A stretch of 64,000 nt of DNA from Peribacillus muralis (GCF_001439925.1 NZ_LMBV01000007.1:163563-227562); one strand, 5' to 3'. Counted from the stretch's first letter, positions 54,790 through 63,903 are shown. Translations and numbers: made by a program. The notes: a model not told the origin generated them from the sequence alone.

Positions 54790-55561
54790 AGGAATCTTTA
54801 TGCTGCTCCAAATAGGTTAAAATAATTAAATCCAAAATGATGCTTAACGGGAAGCGCGAACTCATATCCATTTCACCATAATAGCAATTGATCACGTGTG
54901 CCTGGAAAGATAAATCGACTTCTTGTTGTAAGCGATTATTATGTTGACCTGTGATGGAAATTGTTTTAACGTTGCGTTTCTTTAAAAGTGAGGCGTATTC
55001 CAATGTGTAAAGCGTTTCGCCACTATAAGAAACTAAGATAGCTAAATCATCTTCACTTAAACTATTCGCGACACTTCTCAATTCATCCCAATCTTCACGG
55101 GCGCTGCTTATTTTCCCGGAGAACATTAGTTTCCTTGATGCATCCACGCAAGGTGGAAGTGAATTTCCTACACCAAAGAACTCCACATGCTTACTGGCAT
55201 GAATATATTTGGCTGCTTCAGTTATTTTTCCTTCATCTAAATAATCAAACGTGCTTTCTATCTCCTGCTTGACGCGGTCGATATGTGAACTTAAAAATCC
55301 AGAATGAGAAAAAACAGTATTATTGGGCTCTTTGGTCACTTCTTTTTTTAATGAATATTTGAAATCTTGAAAGCCGCGAAACCCTAATTGCTGACATGTT
55401 CTACTAATGGTAGCTGTGGATACGAAGAGCTTTTTCGCTAGCTCATCTACATTCATATGCACAACGATCTCATGATGATGCAAAATGAACTCTAGCACAC
55501 CCATCTCTAATTGGCTCAGTCGTTCGCGGTGCTGAGACAAGCGCTTCAGAAAAACTTGCAT
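54788..55561 (-). CDS. RpiR-family transcriptional regulator
   Basis: 257-residue regulator with an N-terminal HTH (about residues 15-80; LFVSTATISRTCQQLGFRGFQDFKY) and a SIS sugar-phosphate binding domain (about 110-230; VEFFGVGNS, VSYSGETLYTLEYASLLKKRNVKTISITG). It stands immediately upstream of malX-malY on the same strand and probably regulates them in response to a phosphosugar. ATG 55561 follows AGAGGGTGAGTATC; a GTG 9 nt earlier lies inside that site. Confidence 0.88.
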   Translation of the reverse strand: MQVFLKRLSQHRERLSQLEMGVLEFILHHHEIVVHMNVDELAKKLFVSTATISRTCQQLGFRGFQDFKYSLKKEVTKEPNNTVFSHSGFLSSHIDRVKQEIESTFDYLDEGKITEAAKYIHASKHVEFFGVGNSLPPCVDASRKLMFSGKISSAREDWDELRSVANSLSEDDLAILVSYSGETLYTLEYASLLKKRNVKTISITGQHNNRLQQEVDLSFQAHVINCYYGEMDMSSRFPLSIILDLIILTYLEQHKDS

Positions 55562-55829
55562 GATACTCACCCTCTTTATTATGAATCAGACCTTGTAGTC
55601 TATCATAATCGTAAATTGAGAAAGTAGGAAGTTGAATATTACATAGTGATGCCATTTAAATGAAATTTCCATCATTCATTTCACAAACTGATGTGAAGTG
55701 TTCGTATCGTTATTTTGGCTGAATAATTTTATTTTATATCGGGAAGCCAATTAACGTGGTGCCTTATAATAGGAAGAAATCGATTTTGTCTGTTGCTTTT
55801 TATTGTTGTTTTGGAAAACGAAACAAGAA

Positions 55830-55860
55830 AGCGGTGTCCGCCAAATAAGGTGGCACCGCT
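55830..55860 (-). terminator. Terminator of sspP
   Basis: AGCGGTG/CACCGCT stem extended by CC/GG pairs, followed on the minus strand by a T-rich tail. Confidence 0.75.
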
Positions 55861-55880
55861 GTTATTGAACGAAAAGCAGC

Positions 55881-56024
55881 TTACATATCGTGGCCGCTAT
55901 TGTGCTTTTGACGGGAATGCTGTCGATTCTTCACTTTATGGGAACCGCTTAGCGGGGCAGGTTGTCCTGGGTTATTTCCTTTAGGTGCATTTTTGCGAAT
56001 ATCTTTACCATCGTTTTTGTTCAT
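55881..56024 (-). CDS. sspP: Small acid-soluble spore protein P (SspP/CotL)
   Basis: 47-residue spore protein: starts [16 protein letters not shown], has the SspP block [20 protein letters not shown], and ends HNSGHDM. Minor SASPs are made in the forespore under sigma-G. A perfect AGGAGGG precedes the ATG on the minus strand. The sspP-sspO-(citB) order follows B. subtilis, here with one unrelated gene in between. Confidence 0.92.
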   Translation of the reverse strand: MNKNDGKDIRKNAPKGNNPGQPAPLSGSHKVKNRQHSRQKHNSGHDM

Positions 56025-56141
56025 GTGATCATCCCTCCTGATTCTTAGGATAGTCAGTCAGTGAAATTTTATTCACTTACATATATTTTATGACCTTGTG
56101 CATCCTATGGATGGATACAAACTAAAAGGAGATGAAACTAC

Positions 56142-56405
56142 ATGCAGGATAAACAAGATAAGCGTAGGGCATTCCAAGAAGCCCAGCAAAGCTACCAACA
56201 AGTATATGATGTATATTCATCCATCGAAAAGACCGCACCGAACTACGGAACGGAATTGGAACATGTGAAGCAGGAAGTGAACGAGGCTTATCAGCAAATA
56301 CAATCTGCTTTAGTCACTGCTTCCGAGCATCAGCGAGAACAATTGAAACAATTCGAACAGGATATTCAAGCCATCGTCAATGAAGTCAATTCAGAGGACC
56401 ATTGA
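56142..56405 (+). CDS. Hypothetical helical protein (87 residues)
   Basis: Hydrophilic protein rich in Gln and Glu, with no signal peptide or membrane segment. Heptad-like spacing of V, Y, L and I over residues 15-80 suggests one long helix or a coiled-coil hairpin. AAAAGGAGATGAAACTAC precedes ATG 56142, so expression is likely. I do not recognise a family. It is inserted between the minus-strand sspP and sspO genes and ends before a shared bidirectional terminator, so it may be a sporulation gene by position only. Confidence 0.65.
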   Translation: MQDKQDKRRAFQEAQQSYQQVYDVYSSIEKTAPNYGTELEHVKQEVNEAYQQIQSALVTASEHQREQLKQFEQDIQAIVNEVNSEDH

Positions 56406-56476
56406 ATTACTGATTCTGTTCATCGGCTCACTTATTTGCGTTTTACTTGAGGGTTTCCATTCTTTTAGAGAATGGG

Positions 56477-56525
56477 AAAGGCTTTTTGAAAAATGCAGTT
56501 CGTCTGCATTTTCAAAAAGCCTTTT
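56477..56525. terminator. Bidirectional terminator between the 87-residue gene and sspO
   Basis: A 22-nt nearly perfect inverted repeat, AAAGGCTTTTTGAAAAATGCAG and its complement, around TTCGT. Serves converging transcripts. Confidence 0.85.
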
Positions 56526-56549
56526 CTGTTTAAAGTGTAGAAGGGAAGA

Positions 56550-56702
56550 TCATTGGTTTTTCTTTCTTTTTTTATTATTTTGCCTTTGTTCTTCAGATAA
56601 TGGCGGTTCATTTCCCAATTCATCATGGAATCCCGCTCCATTACCTTGCGCCTTTGCCGCATTCATGCCTGGTATGACATGATTAGCCTTTTGTTTTGCC
56701 AT
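56550..56702 (-). CDS. sspO: Small acid-soluble spore protein O (SspO/CotK)
   Basis: 50-residue spore protein with the family pattern [20 protein letters not shown] followed by YHDE-like [35 protein letters not shown] precedes the start. Divergent from citB as in B. subtilis, and expected to be forespore-specific. Confidence 0.95.
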   Translation of the reverse strand: MAKQKANHVIPGMNAAKAQGNGAGFHDELGNEPPLSEEQRQNNKKRKKNQ

Positions 56703-56868
56703 TTCGACACCTCCACCCATAGAATGTGATAATGCTGAATGATTATGTATGTTTGTACCATTTGTTTTACTGGTATAATTTATCAGGTCAAAAATGAGGT
56801 CATTCTCAGAAAATGGTGTATCATCAAGGCTACCTAAAAGCACTTTAATCTGTGGAAGAATTTTTTCT

Positions 56869-56883
56869 ATAAGCGAAACTTAT
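56869..56883. promoter_or_regulatory. CcpC-type box upstream of citB
   Basis: ATAAGCGAAACTTAT is an exact ATAA-N7-TTAT element, the dyad bound by the citrate-responsive repressor CcpC at B. subtilis citB. A second dyad AATAAC/GTTATT follows at 56891-56908. Both lie 180-220 nt before the start codon. Confidence 0.72.
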
Positions 56884-57087
56884 CAAAAACAATAACTTTC
56901 TTGTTATTTACTTATACTCATTTCTATATTAGTATTAGATTGAAGGAAGAGTTAGGCTGGGAGAAGAGAGAGAAAATTCGACAAACTAACTTTTTTACTT
57001 ATATTTATTGTAAACATGGTTTTAGTGAACCAGGTTTTACTTTTATGTGCAGAATACGTTCTGACAGTTTAATAGGGGGTAATATTC

Positions 57088-59799
57088 ATGACGAAAAATG
57101 ACGTGTACCAAGCGCGTAAATCCTTTGAAATTGAAGGAAAACGCTACAACTACTACAGCCTAGACGCTATTGAAAAAGCAGGGGACGGCAAAGTTTCACG
57201 CCTTCCATATTCCATTAAAGTATTACTTGAAGCAGTTCTGCGTCAAGTGGACGGAAGAGTAATCACAAAAGAACATGTTGCGAACCTTGCTAAATGGGGA
57301 ACAAGCGAGCAACAAGATATAGATGTACCTTTCAAGCCTTCCCGTGTTATCCTACAAGATTTCACTGGCGTTCCAGTTGTTGTTGATTTAGCTTCTCTAC
57401 GTAATGCTTTCGCGGCCCTTGGTGGAGATCCTGACAAAATCAACCCGGAAATCCCTGTTGACCTTGTAATTGACCACTCTGTACAAGTTGATAAAGCAGG
57501 TACAATGGATTCACTTGATGCCAATATGGATCTTGAATTCGAGCGTAATGCAGAGCGTTACCAGTTCCTAAGCTGGGCTCAAAAATCATTCAATAACTAC
57601 CGTGCGGTTCCGCCAGCAACTGGTATCGTTCACCAAGTCAACCTTGAGTACCTTGCGAACGTAGTGCACGCGGTTGAAACTCCAAACGGCGACTTTGAAG
57701 TATTCCCTGACTCTGTATTCGGTACAGATTCACATACGACAATGATCAACGGTATTGGTGTTCTTGGATGGGGCGTCGGCGGTATCGAAGCAGAAGCAGG
57801 CATGCTTGGACAGCCTTCATACTTCCCAGTACCAAAAGTAGTTGGTGTGAAATTAACTGGTCAACTTCCTAAAGGGACGACAGCTACTGACCTTGCCTTG
57901 AAAGTCACTCAAGTTCTTCGTGCACACGGCGTTGTTGGTAAATTCGTTGAGTTCTACGGCCCAGGAGTAGGATACCTTCCACTTGCTGACCGTGCAACTA
58001 TCGCTAACATGGCTCCTGAATACGGTGCTACAGTTGGTTTCTTCCCTGTCGATGCAGAAGCGATCGACTACATGCGCTTAACAGGCCGTGATGAAAAACA
58101 AATTAAAGTCGTTGAATCATACTGCAAAGAAAATGGATTGTTCTACGCTCCTGAAAACGAAGATCCAGCATACAATGATGTTGTGGAAATTGACCTTTCA
58201 GCAATTGAACCAAACCTTTCTGGCCCTAAACGCCCGCAAGATTTGATTCCGCTTTCTCAAATGAAACAATCTTTCCATGAGGCCATCAATGCACCAATGG
58301 GTAACCAAGGTTTCGGCATGGACAATTCTGAATTGGATAAAGAAGTGACGGTTAAATTTGCCGATGGCAAAGAAACGGTAATGAAAACAGGTGCGATCGC
58401 AATTGCTGCAATCACAAGCTGTACAAATACTTCTAACCCATACGTAATGCTTGGAGCAGGTCTTATCGCTAAAAAAGCGGTTGAAAAAGGCTTGACTGTT
58501 CCTGATTATGTAAAAACATCATTGGCACCAGGTTCTAAAGTTGTTACTGGTTACCTTCGTGATGCAGGTCTTCAACCATACCTTGATCAATTAGGATTCA
58601 ACGTAGTTGGTTACGGCTGTACAACATGTATCGGTAACTCAGGTCCATTAGCGGACGAAATCGAAGCAGCAGTTGCTGAAGCAGATCTTCTAGTAACTTC
58701 AGTGCTTTCTGGTAACCGTAACTTTGAAGGTCGTATCCATCCATTAGTGAAAGCAAACTACCTTGCTTCTCCAACCTTGGTTGTTGCATATGCACTTGCT
58801 GGTACTGTGGACTTCGATCTTAACAATGATTCACTTGGTAAAGATAAAGACGGCAACGACGTATTCCTTGCTGATATCTGGCCATCACAAGAAGAAGTTA
58901 ACGCTGCTGTTAAAGCAACGGTTACACCGGAATTATTCCGTAAAGAATATGAAACGGTATTCAACGATAACAAACGTTGGAATGAAATCCAAACAAGCAA
59001 CGAAGCGATTTACGCTTTCGATTCTAAATCGACTTACATTCAAAATCCTCCATTCTTTGAAGGATTATCACCAGAACCAGGTTCGGTTAATCCGCTTGCT
59101 GGCTTGCGCGTAGTTGGTAAATTCGGTGACTCAGTTACAACTGACCACATTTCTCCTGCAGGTGCAATCGGTAAAGATACACCAGCTGGTATCTACCTTC
59201 GTGAAAACGGTGTGAAACCACGCGACTTTAACTCTTACGGTTCTCGTCGTGGTAATCATGAAGCGATGATGCGCGGAACGTTCGCAAACATCCGTATCCG
59301 TAACCAAGTTGCTCCAGGTACAGAAGGTGGTTACACTACTTACTGGCCAACAGGCGATGTAATGGCTATCTATGATGCTTGTATGAAATACAAAGCTGAT
59401 GGAACAGGTCTTGCAGTCATCGCTGGTAAAGACTATGGTATGGGAAGCTCTCGTGACTGGGCTGCAAAAGGTACTAACCTTCTTGGCATCAAAACGGTCA
59501 TCGCTGAAAGCTTCGAGCGTATTCACCGTTCTAACCTTGCATTAATGGGTGTTCTTCCTCTTCAATTCAAAGAAGGCGAAAACGCTGAAACGCTTGGATT
59601 GACTGGTAAAGAAGCGATTGCAGTTAAAATCGACGAAACAGTTAAACCGCGTGATATCGTAACCGTTACAGCTACTGATGAAGCTGGGAACGTAAAAGAA
59701 TTTGATGTACTTGTTCGTTTCGATTCCGAAATCGAAATCGACTACTACCGTCACGGTGGTATCCTTCAAATGGTATTGCGTAATAAATTAAAAGGCTAA
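57088..59799 (+). CDS. citB: Aconitate hydratase A (aconitase, citB)
   Basis: Fe-S TCA-cycle enzyme of 903 residues, isomerising citrate and isocitrate; the apo form binds iron-responsive RNAs in B. subtilis. Cluster ligands are Cys445 in TSCTNTSNP, Cys511 and Cys514 in [14 protein letters not shown]. The swivel domain carries [13 protein letters not shown]. Codon use is highly biased (for example CTT and GGT runs), as in a strongly expressed gene. GGGGGTAATATTC precedes ATG 57088. The CcpC-like boxes upstream indicate citrate control. Confidence 0.98.
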   Translation: MTKNDVYQARKSFEIEGKRYNYYSLDAIEKAGDGKVSRLPYSIKVLLEAVLRQVDGRVITKEHVANLAKWGTSEQQDIDVPFKPSRVILQDFTGVPVVVDLASLRNAFAALGGDPDKINPEIPVDLVIDHSVQVDKAGTMDSLDANMDLEFERNAERYQFLSWAQKSFNNYRAVPPATGIVHQVNLEYLANVVHAVETPNGDFEVFPDSVFGTDSHTTMINGIGVLGWGVGGIEAEAGMLGQPSYFPVPKVVGVKLTGQLPKGTTATDLALKVTQVLRAHGVVGKFVEFYGPGVGYLPLADRATIANMAPEYGATVGFFPVDAEAIDYMRLTGRDEKQIKVVESYCKENGLFYAPENEDPAYNDVVEIDLSAIEPNLSGPKRPQDLIPLSQMKQSFHEAINAPMGNQGFGMDNSELDKEVTVKFADGKETVMKTGAIAIAAITSCTNTSNPYVMLGAGLIAKKAVEKGLTVPDYVKTSLAPGSKVVTGYLRDAGLQPYLDQLGFNVVGYGCTTCIGNSGPLADEIEAAVAEADLLVTSVLSGNRNFEGRIHPLVKANYLASPTLVVAYALAGTVDFDLNNDSLGKDKDGNDVFLADIWPSQEEVNAAVKATVTPELFRKEYETVFNDNKRWNEIQTSNEAIYAFDSKSTYIQNPPFFEGLSPEPGSVNPLAGLRVVGKFGDSVTTDHISPAGAIGKDTPAGIYLRENGVKPRDFNSYGSRRGNHEAMMRGTFANIRIRNQVAPGTEGGYTTYWPTGDVMAIYDACMKYKADGTGLAVIAGKDYGMGSSRDWAAKGTNLLGIKTVIAESFERIHRSNLALMGVLPLQFKEGENAETLGLTGKEAIAVKIDETVKPRDIVTVTATDEAGNVKEFDVLVRFDSEIEIDYYRHGGILQMVLRNKLKG

Positions 59800-59814
59800 T
59801 TTCAGCCCTTTTTG

Positions 59815-59855
59815 AATCGGTAAACCTAGAATCTAGGTTTACCGATTCTTTTTTT
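59815..59855 (+). terminator. Rho-independent terminator after citB
   Basis: AATCGGTAAACCTAGA and its exact complement form a 16-bp stem with a 1-nt centre (in practice a shorter stem with a small loop), followed by a T-run. Confidence 0.93.
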
Positions 59856-60012
59856 GTGTCAAGATTATGAAAGCGGGCGAATAACATGAAACGAATAAAG
59901 GGGTTTCACTATTCCCAATGTCATTTTATTGTTAAAATGTAAAAGGGATGTTGTTCTATTTCTGGAAAAAGGTAATAACTTTATTGTATTGGGACTAGGG
60001 GGACAAAAGTGT

Positions 60013-60546
60013 ATGCTTAAAAAAATTATCGCCTCAGTGCTCTTACTGTCACTGATTACGATTGCCATTGTACAAGCGATGGATAATGATCCAAATAACC
60101 ATGAAAAAGAGGATTCATTGGGCGGTTTGAAGATCGGGGCTAAGGCGCCGAATTTCTCCTTAAAGACGTTGGATGGAAAACAAGTTGAATTAGCGGATTA
60201 TAGAGGCAAAAAGGTTATGCTGAATTTTTGGGCAACCTGGTGTCCGCCCTGCAAAAAGGAAATGCCGGATATGGAGAAATATGCCCAGCAAGCGGGTGAC
60301 GATGTCGTCGTTCTTGCGGTCAATATAGATCCAGAAAACGATGTACAAGCGTTTGTGAAGGAAAATGGGATTACCTTCACGATACCTCTTGATAGCAACA
60401 GTGCAAAGAATCCAGTCAATGAGCGATATAAAGTACTAAGCATTCCCACTACATATTTCATCGATAAGCAAGGCAAGATCACGAACAAAGTGTTAACGGC
60501 CATGCAGCTTAAAGATATGGAACGAAACATCAACAGCATGCAATAA
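60013..60546 (+). CDS. yneN: TlpA-like thiol-disulfide oxidoreductase YneN
   Basis: Membrane-anchored thioredoxin-fold protein, 177 residues. A single N-terminal signal anchor (LKKIIASVLLLSLITIAIVQ) places the redox domain outside. Active site WATWCPPC has Cys77 and Cys80; IPTTYFIDKQGKI holds the cis-proline. Follows citB as in B. subtilis, where the yneN product is a ResA/StoA-type reductase. The longer frame to 59929 has no ribosome-binding site. Confidence 0.9.
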   Translation: MLKKIIASVLLLSLITIAIVQAMDNDPNNHEKEDSLGGLKIGAKAPNFSLKTLDGKQVELADYRGKKVMLNFWATWCPPCKKEMPDMEKYAQQAGDDVVVLAVNIDPENDVQAFVKENGITFTIPLDSNSAKNPVNERYKVLSIPTTYFIDKQGKITNKVLTAMQLKDMERNINSMQ

Positions 60547-60568
60547 CGGAACCTTAGAAGGTTCTAGA

Positions 60569-60608
60569 CAAAAGGGGTTCTGAATTCTTCAATTCCGAAC
60601 CCCTTTTG
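60569..60608 (+). terminator. Terminator after yneN
   Basis: AAAAGGGGTTCTGAATT pairs with AATTCCGAACCCCTTTT (one mismatch), followed by GGAATTTTGC. Strong stem, weak T-run. Confidence 0.7.
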
Positions 60609-61153
60609 GAATTTTGCTGTTAAGAAATTTTTGGAACTTTCCTTGTTACCAACGTTTTCAAAATCAGTTTTGTATCTGCAACTACACGCTCGACGACGTT
60701 GACGATCTGCGTTTTCCCAAAAGGATTGGCTTGCTGCATGACAAAGATGGGCAAGCTTGATGATAGGAAGGTACAAGACTCCCGGCGCATCCGCCGTGAA
60801 AGGTCCATAAAACTTTTAGCATTGATGCTCTAACATTTAAAGTGAAGATGAATGAAACGGGTCCAGTATTAAAATACTTTTTGAATTGGCGGAACTTTTA
60901 AAAGGGTCTTTTTTTCACTTCGAATGATTGACTGTTAACAAAGTTGTCATAAATTAAAATGAATATTAATAAAATTCTAAATTTTTGGTTAAAAATGTTC
61001 GAAAAAGGGTTAAAGTAAGGAGAGAGTAGGTAAATAATTGCCGATTAAAAAATCTGATAATTATGACAATTTAAGGATAATTACCATATAGTCATAATTT
61101 TACGTTAATTTGGCAATGCTAAATACTATACTAAAAATAAGTAGGTGAATAAC
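60609..61153. other. Intergenic region, 545 bp
   Basis: No gene is accepted here. A minus-strand frame (60620-60808) ending in ERVVADTKLILKTLVTRKVP reads like protein but lacks a ribosome-binding site. The A+T-rich right part should hold the fbpB promoter; TGATAATTATGACAA at 61055 is only a weak Fur-box match. Confidence 0.4.
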
Positions 61154-61282
61154 ATGAAAAAAAGAAAAAGGACTTTTGAAGAATTAATTAAAGAAAATAA
61201 AAGGGAATTAATGATGGACCTTAAACAAATGGAAAGAATTGAGGAACGTCTTGAAAAAAAACATATGCAAAAAGCTGAGTAA
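61154..61282 (+). CDS. fbpB: FbpB-family small basic protein
   Basis: 42 residues, highly charged: KKRKRTFEELIKENKREL then MERIEERLEKKHMQKAE. This matches the FbpB small basic protein family. In B. subtilis FbpB acts with the FsrA small RNA in the iron-sparing response, which also down-regulates citB, so its location after citB is notable. AGTAGGTG precedes ATG 61154. Family assignment is from pattern memory, since the protein is short. Confidence 0.72.
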   Translation: MKKRKRTFEELIKENKRELMMDLKQMERIEERLEKKHMQKAE

Positions 61283-61290
61283 CAAATATG

Positions 61291-61337
61291 AGTCAGTGCG
61301 TTGAAAGTTCCTTCAACCGTGCTGGCTTATTTATTTT
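61291..61337 (+). terminator. Terminator after fbpB
   Basis: AGTCAGTGCGTTGAA pairs with TTCAACCGTGCTGGCT, with a few mismatches, then TTATTTATTTT. Confidence 0.65.
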
Positions 61338-61406
61338 GACCCTTTCAAAATCTGGCACTCATGAATTCCTCCCTTTTCACCCATGATAAGAAAAGGAGGC
61401 GATAAA

Positions 61407-61550
61407 ATGAGTAATCCGAAAAAAGATTCCAAACACTTCAGACCTAGCCATCTTGGAACCCAACCAAGGGCAGCGGGTAGCAATAATGGTAAGCAAATGC
61501 AGGACAAGTCTGGGAAGCATGCCCAGGTCATACAAACTAAAGGTGAATAA
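61407..61550 (+). CDS. sspN: Small acid-soluble spore protein N (SspN)
   Basis: 47-residue spore protein starting [20 protein letters not shown] and ending VIQTKGE. Forms an sspN-tlp pair with the next gene, as in B. subtilis. AAGGAGGCG precedes ATG 61407; a CATGATA at 61382 fits the sigma-G -10 pattern, although no well-spaced -35 is seen. Confidence 0.94.
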   Translation: MSNPKKDSKHFRPSHLGTQPRAAGSNNGKQMQDKSGKHAQVIQTKGE

Positions 61551-61593
61551 GAAGGCTTGATAAAAAACCATCTTTGACTAGAGGTGAAAAACA

Positions 61594-61839
61594 ATGGATT
61601 CATTCAAACATAATAAGGATAACCGTTTGGATAATGTTGAAAAACTTCAGGACGCGATTCACAATACAGAACAGAACATGACAGCAGCGAATGATACGAT
61701 GTCCTTTTCATCAGCTGAGGATAAAATGGCAATTACAGCCAAAAATGAGCGAAGAAAAGCGAGCATTGAAGCGATGAAGGAAGAAGTGCAAGATGAGCAA
61801 GAAGCGCGAGAAAGCGGCTACAATACGGATAATATATAG
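61594..61839 (+). CDS. tlp: Thioredoxin-like spore protein Tlp
   Basis: 81 residues, hydrophilic. The core DNVEKLQDAIHNTEQNM, MAITAKNERRKASIEAMKEE and DEQEARESG identifies the Tlp minor SASP family; despite the name no CxxC exists. Forespore expression is expected from the sspN-tlp arrangement. AGAGGTG precedes ATG 61594. Confidence 0.94.
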   Translation: MDSFKHNKDNRLDNVEKLQDAIHNTEQNMTAANDTMSFSSAEDKMAITAKNERRKASIEAMKEEVQDEQEARESGYNTDNI

Positions 61840-61973
61840 AGAATGGGGGGAGAAGGAGGCAAGATATCTTTCTTCCCCGTTTTTTCATGAATGCTCAAGA
61901 CAGCTTAAATGAAAAATGAACGGTTGTTATGGTAATATGTTTATATTGCAAAAATGAAAGTGGGGAAAGAAAA

Positions 61974-62414
61974 ATGTTCATAGCTGAAAATGATATTGAA
62001 GTGAGATATGCAGAGACCGACCAGATGGGTGTCGTTTACCATGCCAATTATTTTATATGGATGGAATTGGGCAGGACAAAATTGATCAATGATTTAGGAT
62101 TTCATTATGCCGATATGGAAGCGAAAGGGATCCTTTCCCCAGTAATGGACATTCAGGCTTCGTACAAAACACCTGTACGATATGGTGACAAAGTAAAGGT
62201 TAAAACCTGGATTGACATGTATGACGGGTTACGTGTCGTATACGGATATGAAGTCATCAATGGGAAAGGGGAAGTGGCAGCTACCGGGCATTCTTCACAT
62301 GTTTGCGTTAAAAAGGAGAGCTTCCGTCCAATATCCATTAAACGCATGTTTCCTGATTGGCATGAAGCCTATGAAAAAAATAAAAAGCAGGATGAGTTGG
62401 TTTCTAAACAATAA
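61974..62414 (+). CDS. yneP: Acyl-CoA thioesterase, 4HBT family (YneP)
   Basis: Hot-dog-fold thioesterase of 146 residues, YbgC/4-hydroxybenzoyl-CoA type. VRYAETDQMGVVYHANYFIWMELGR contains the catalytic aspartate. B. subtilis YneP is its positional homologue (citB-yneN-sspN-tlp-yneP-yneQ-yneR). ATG 61974 follows GTGGGGAAAG; a frame extension to 61929 lacks a signal. Confidence 0.92.
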   Translation: MFIAENDIEVRYAETDQMGVVYHANYFIWMELGRTKLINDLGFHYADMEAKGILSPVMDIQASYKTPVRYGDKVKVKTWIDMYDGLRVVYGYEVINGKGEVAATGHSSHVCVKKESFRPISIKRMFPDWHEAYEKNKKQDELVSKQ

Positions 62415-62430
62415 TCGAGGTGATTCAGAC

Positions 62431-62727
62431 ATGGCTTTCGGCATTAAACGGGAAGACGTGATGGAGTGGAAGCTGCGTATCGATCAAGGCCAAATCGCTT
62501 TTCTAACCCATTATTGGCTGGATGACAGGTTCCCAGGATGCAAGACGGTAACAAAAGTCGGGAGCACCGATTTAAGCCGTTTATCTGAATGGGGTAAGCA
62601 ATATGGGCTGAAAAAAGAGTGGATCCATCACCGGAAGGATGGCTACTCGCATTATGATCTTCTGGGCGACAAGCAAAAGGAAATCCTTAAAGCGGAAGGG
62701 ATTATTGAAGAGCTGCTCAATAATTAA
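62431..62727 (+). CDS. yneQ: Conserved hypothetical protein YneQ
   Basis: 98-residue cytosolic protein, recognised mainly by its place between yneP and yneR. FLTHYWLDDRFPGCKTVTKVG, KEWIHHRKDGYSHYDLLG and KILKAEGI-like end are its conserved-looking parts. Function is unknown. GAGGTGATTC precedes ATG 62431. Confidence 0.85.
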   Translation: MAFGIKREDVMEWKLRIDQGQIAFLTHYWLDDRFPGCKTVTKVGSTDLSRLSEWGKQYGLKKEWIHHRKDGYSHYDLLGDKQKEILKAEGIIEELLNN

Positions 62728-62759
62728 AAATAGCAACAGCAGTATACACCGCTGTTGCA
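62728..62759 (-). terminator. Terminator of yneR
   Basis: GCAACAGCA and TGCTGTTGC-type arms (perfect except the central GTATACACC loop) followed on the minus strand by TATTTTTAATT. Could also help end yneQ. Confidence 0.75.
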
Positions 62760-62762
62760 AGG

Positions 62763-63059
62763 TCATGCGCCCTTTTCATAATGAAATTCAGGCTCAGTCA
62801 GGTTTTCATTGAAGGTAATCCGCAAATCATGACCATCGAAGTACCAAATATCTTTTTCTTCTACATAGAAATGAATATTATTGGTCGATGATACGGCTGC
62901 GGCATTTTCAGGATCTTCTTGCATGATGCCCAATGAAAAGCCGCTTTGGACGGAACTATGTCCACCATATCTTACATAAAAGCGCAAATGCGAGCCTTCT
63001 GGGAGCTCCAATTCATCTATATACCACTTTGCAGCTTGATCGGAAATAGTCAGTTTCAT
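62763..63059 (-). CDS. yneR: HesB/YadR-like protein YneR
   Basis: 98-residue protein with the HesB/IscA-like fold of the B. subtilis YneR family: LTISDQAAKWYIDELELPEG, LRFYVRYGG, GFSLGIMQEDP and FYVEEKDIWYFDG. It has no cysteine at the positions that bind Fe-S in true IscA proteins, so it is not an Fe-S scaffold. Convergent with yneQ. Confidence 0.9.
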   Translation of the reverse strand: MKLTISDQAAKWYIDELELPEGSHLRFYVRYGGHSSVQSGFSLGIMQEDPENAAAVSSTNNIHFYVEEKDIWYFDGHDLRITFNENLTEPEFHYEKGA

Positions 63060-63402
63060 TCTGATTCTCCTTCCTTAGATTCGTTATTTAAGTATAAAGT
63101 AAATATGAAGTAGATGCGAACAATGTGCGTTTTAGAAACCATAAAAAGGGCTCCAATGAAGGGTGATGAACCGACGGTACCAGAATAGTTGGCCTTATTG
63201 AGGGGAGTAATAGGTAATGTTTGCAGATGTAGTCGTATTATCTAAATGAATATTAAAAGATATATGGCTGGAAGACCCTCCGCAAAAATCTCCTATTATT
63301 CATGAAAACGAGCACGTAATGTCTGTTTAAGCTACATTAGCCTATTGATATTTTTTTTCTAAATGATACGACAACTGCTAGGTAAATTCCTACTAATTAC
63401 GA

Positions 63403-63634
63403 TATATCTACGGAAACGGAGATATATTAACGGAAATGGAGCATTTATCAACGGAAACGGAGCATATATCTCCGAAATCAGGAATATATCAACGAAACCG
63501 GGCGATATATCGACGAAAAAGGAGTATTTATCTCCGAAATCAGGAATATATCTACGGAAACGGAGCATTTATCTACGAAATCAGGATTATATCAACGAAA
63601 TCGGGCGATATATCGATTTTTCGACAAAAAAGGA
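63403..63634. repeat. 21-bp tandem repeat array (about 11 units)
   Basis: Units such as ATATATCTACGGAAACGGAG, CATTTATCAACGGAAACGGA and CATATATCTCCGAAATCAGG follow one another at 21 bp with a conserved ATmTATCnnCGrAA core. Because 21 is divisible by three, several frames stay open and read as heptapeptide repeats; the frames lack ribosome-binding sites and are unlikely genes. Confidence 0.85.
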
Positions 63635-63644
63635 CCGGCTAGCA

Positions 63645-63892
63645 GTTCTGTCATAAATCTGCGATCGTCTTGCCAGCCAGTCTGCCTTCCGGAGAAAAAG
63701 GCATCCACCGCGGAATGCTCCTTCCATCGAACGAACCCACCCTTGAATCATTTGATACGAAACTTCAAATATAGCTGTGCTTTCCTTCTAGGTAAGTGGT
63801 GACTATATATTTTTTCTGTTGGACAGGAAATCTAGCCATAAAAAAGCCCCGTACCTGTTAGTTTGGTGTCTAACAGGTACGGGGCAGTTCAT
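63645..63892 (-). mobile_element. Fragment of an IS3-family element (orfA side)
   Basis: The end TGAACTGCCCC, read inward from 63892, leads into a perfect hairpin (CGTACCTGTTAG/CTAACAGGTACG) and ATG 63840. The frame gives MARFPVQQKKYIVTTYLEGK then, after a frameshift or deletion, EVSYQMIQGWVRSMEGAFR, the OrfA helix-turn-helix. The element is cut short near 63650 next to the repeat array. The same end layout is at 5777 and at 25974. Confidence 0.75.
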
Positions 63893-63903
63893 TTTAGCCT
63901 GAA

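Noticed and set aside
59131..59526. 131-codon minus-strand frame within citB
   Set aside because: Shadow of a codon-biased, highly expressed gene; cysteine- and threonine-rich artefact.
60620..60808. Minus-strand frame ending in ERVVADTKLILKTLVTRKVP
   Set aside because: The tail reads like protein, but there is no ribosome-binding site, the first half looks random, and it runs into the yneN terminator. Kept only as a remark in the gap entry.
63403..63634. CRISPR array
   Set aside because: Direct tandem units with no unique spacers; no cas genes in the window.
63363..63656. Two overlapping open frames in the 21-bp array, reading as heptapeptide repeats
   Set aside because: A 21-bp period keeps frames open by itself. 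No ribosome-binding site lies before either start, and several frames are open at once.
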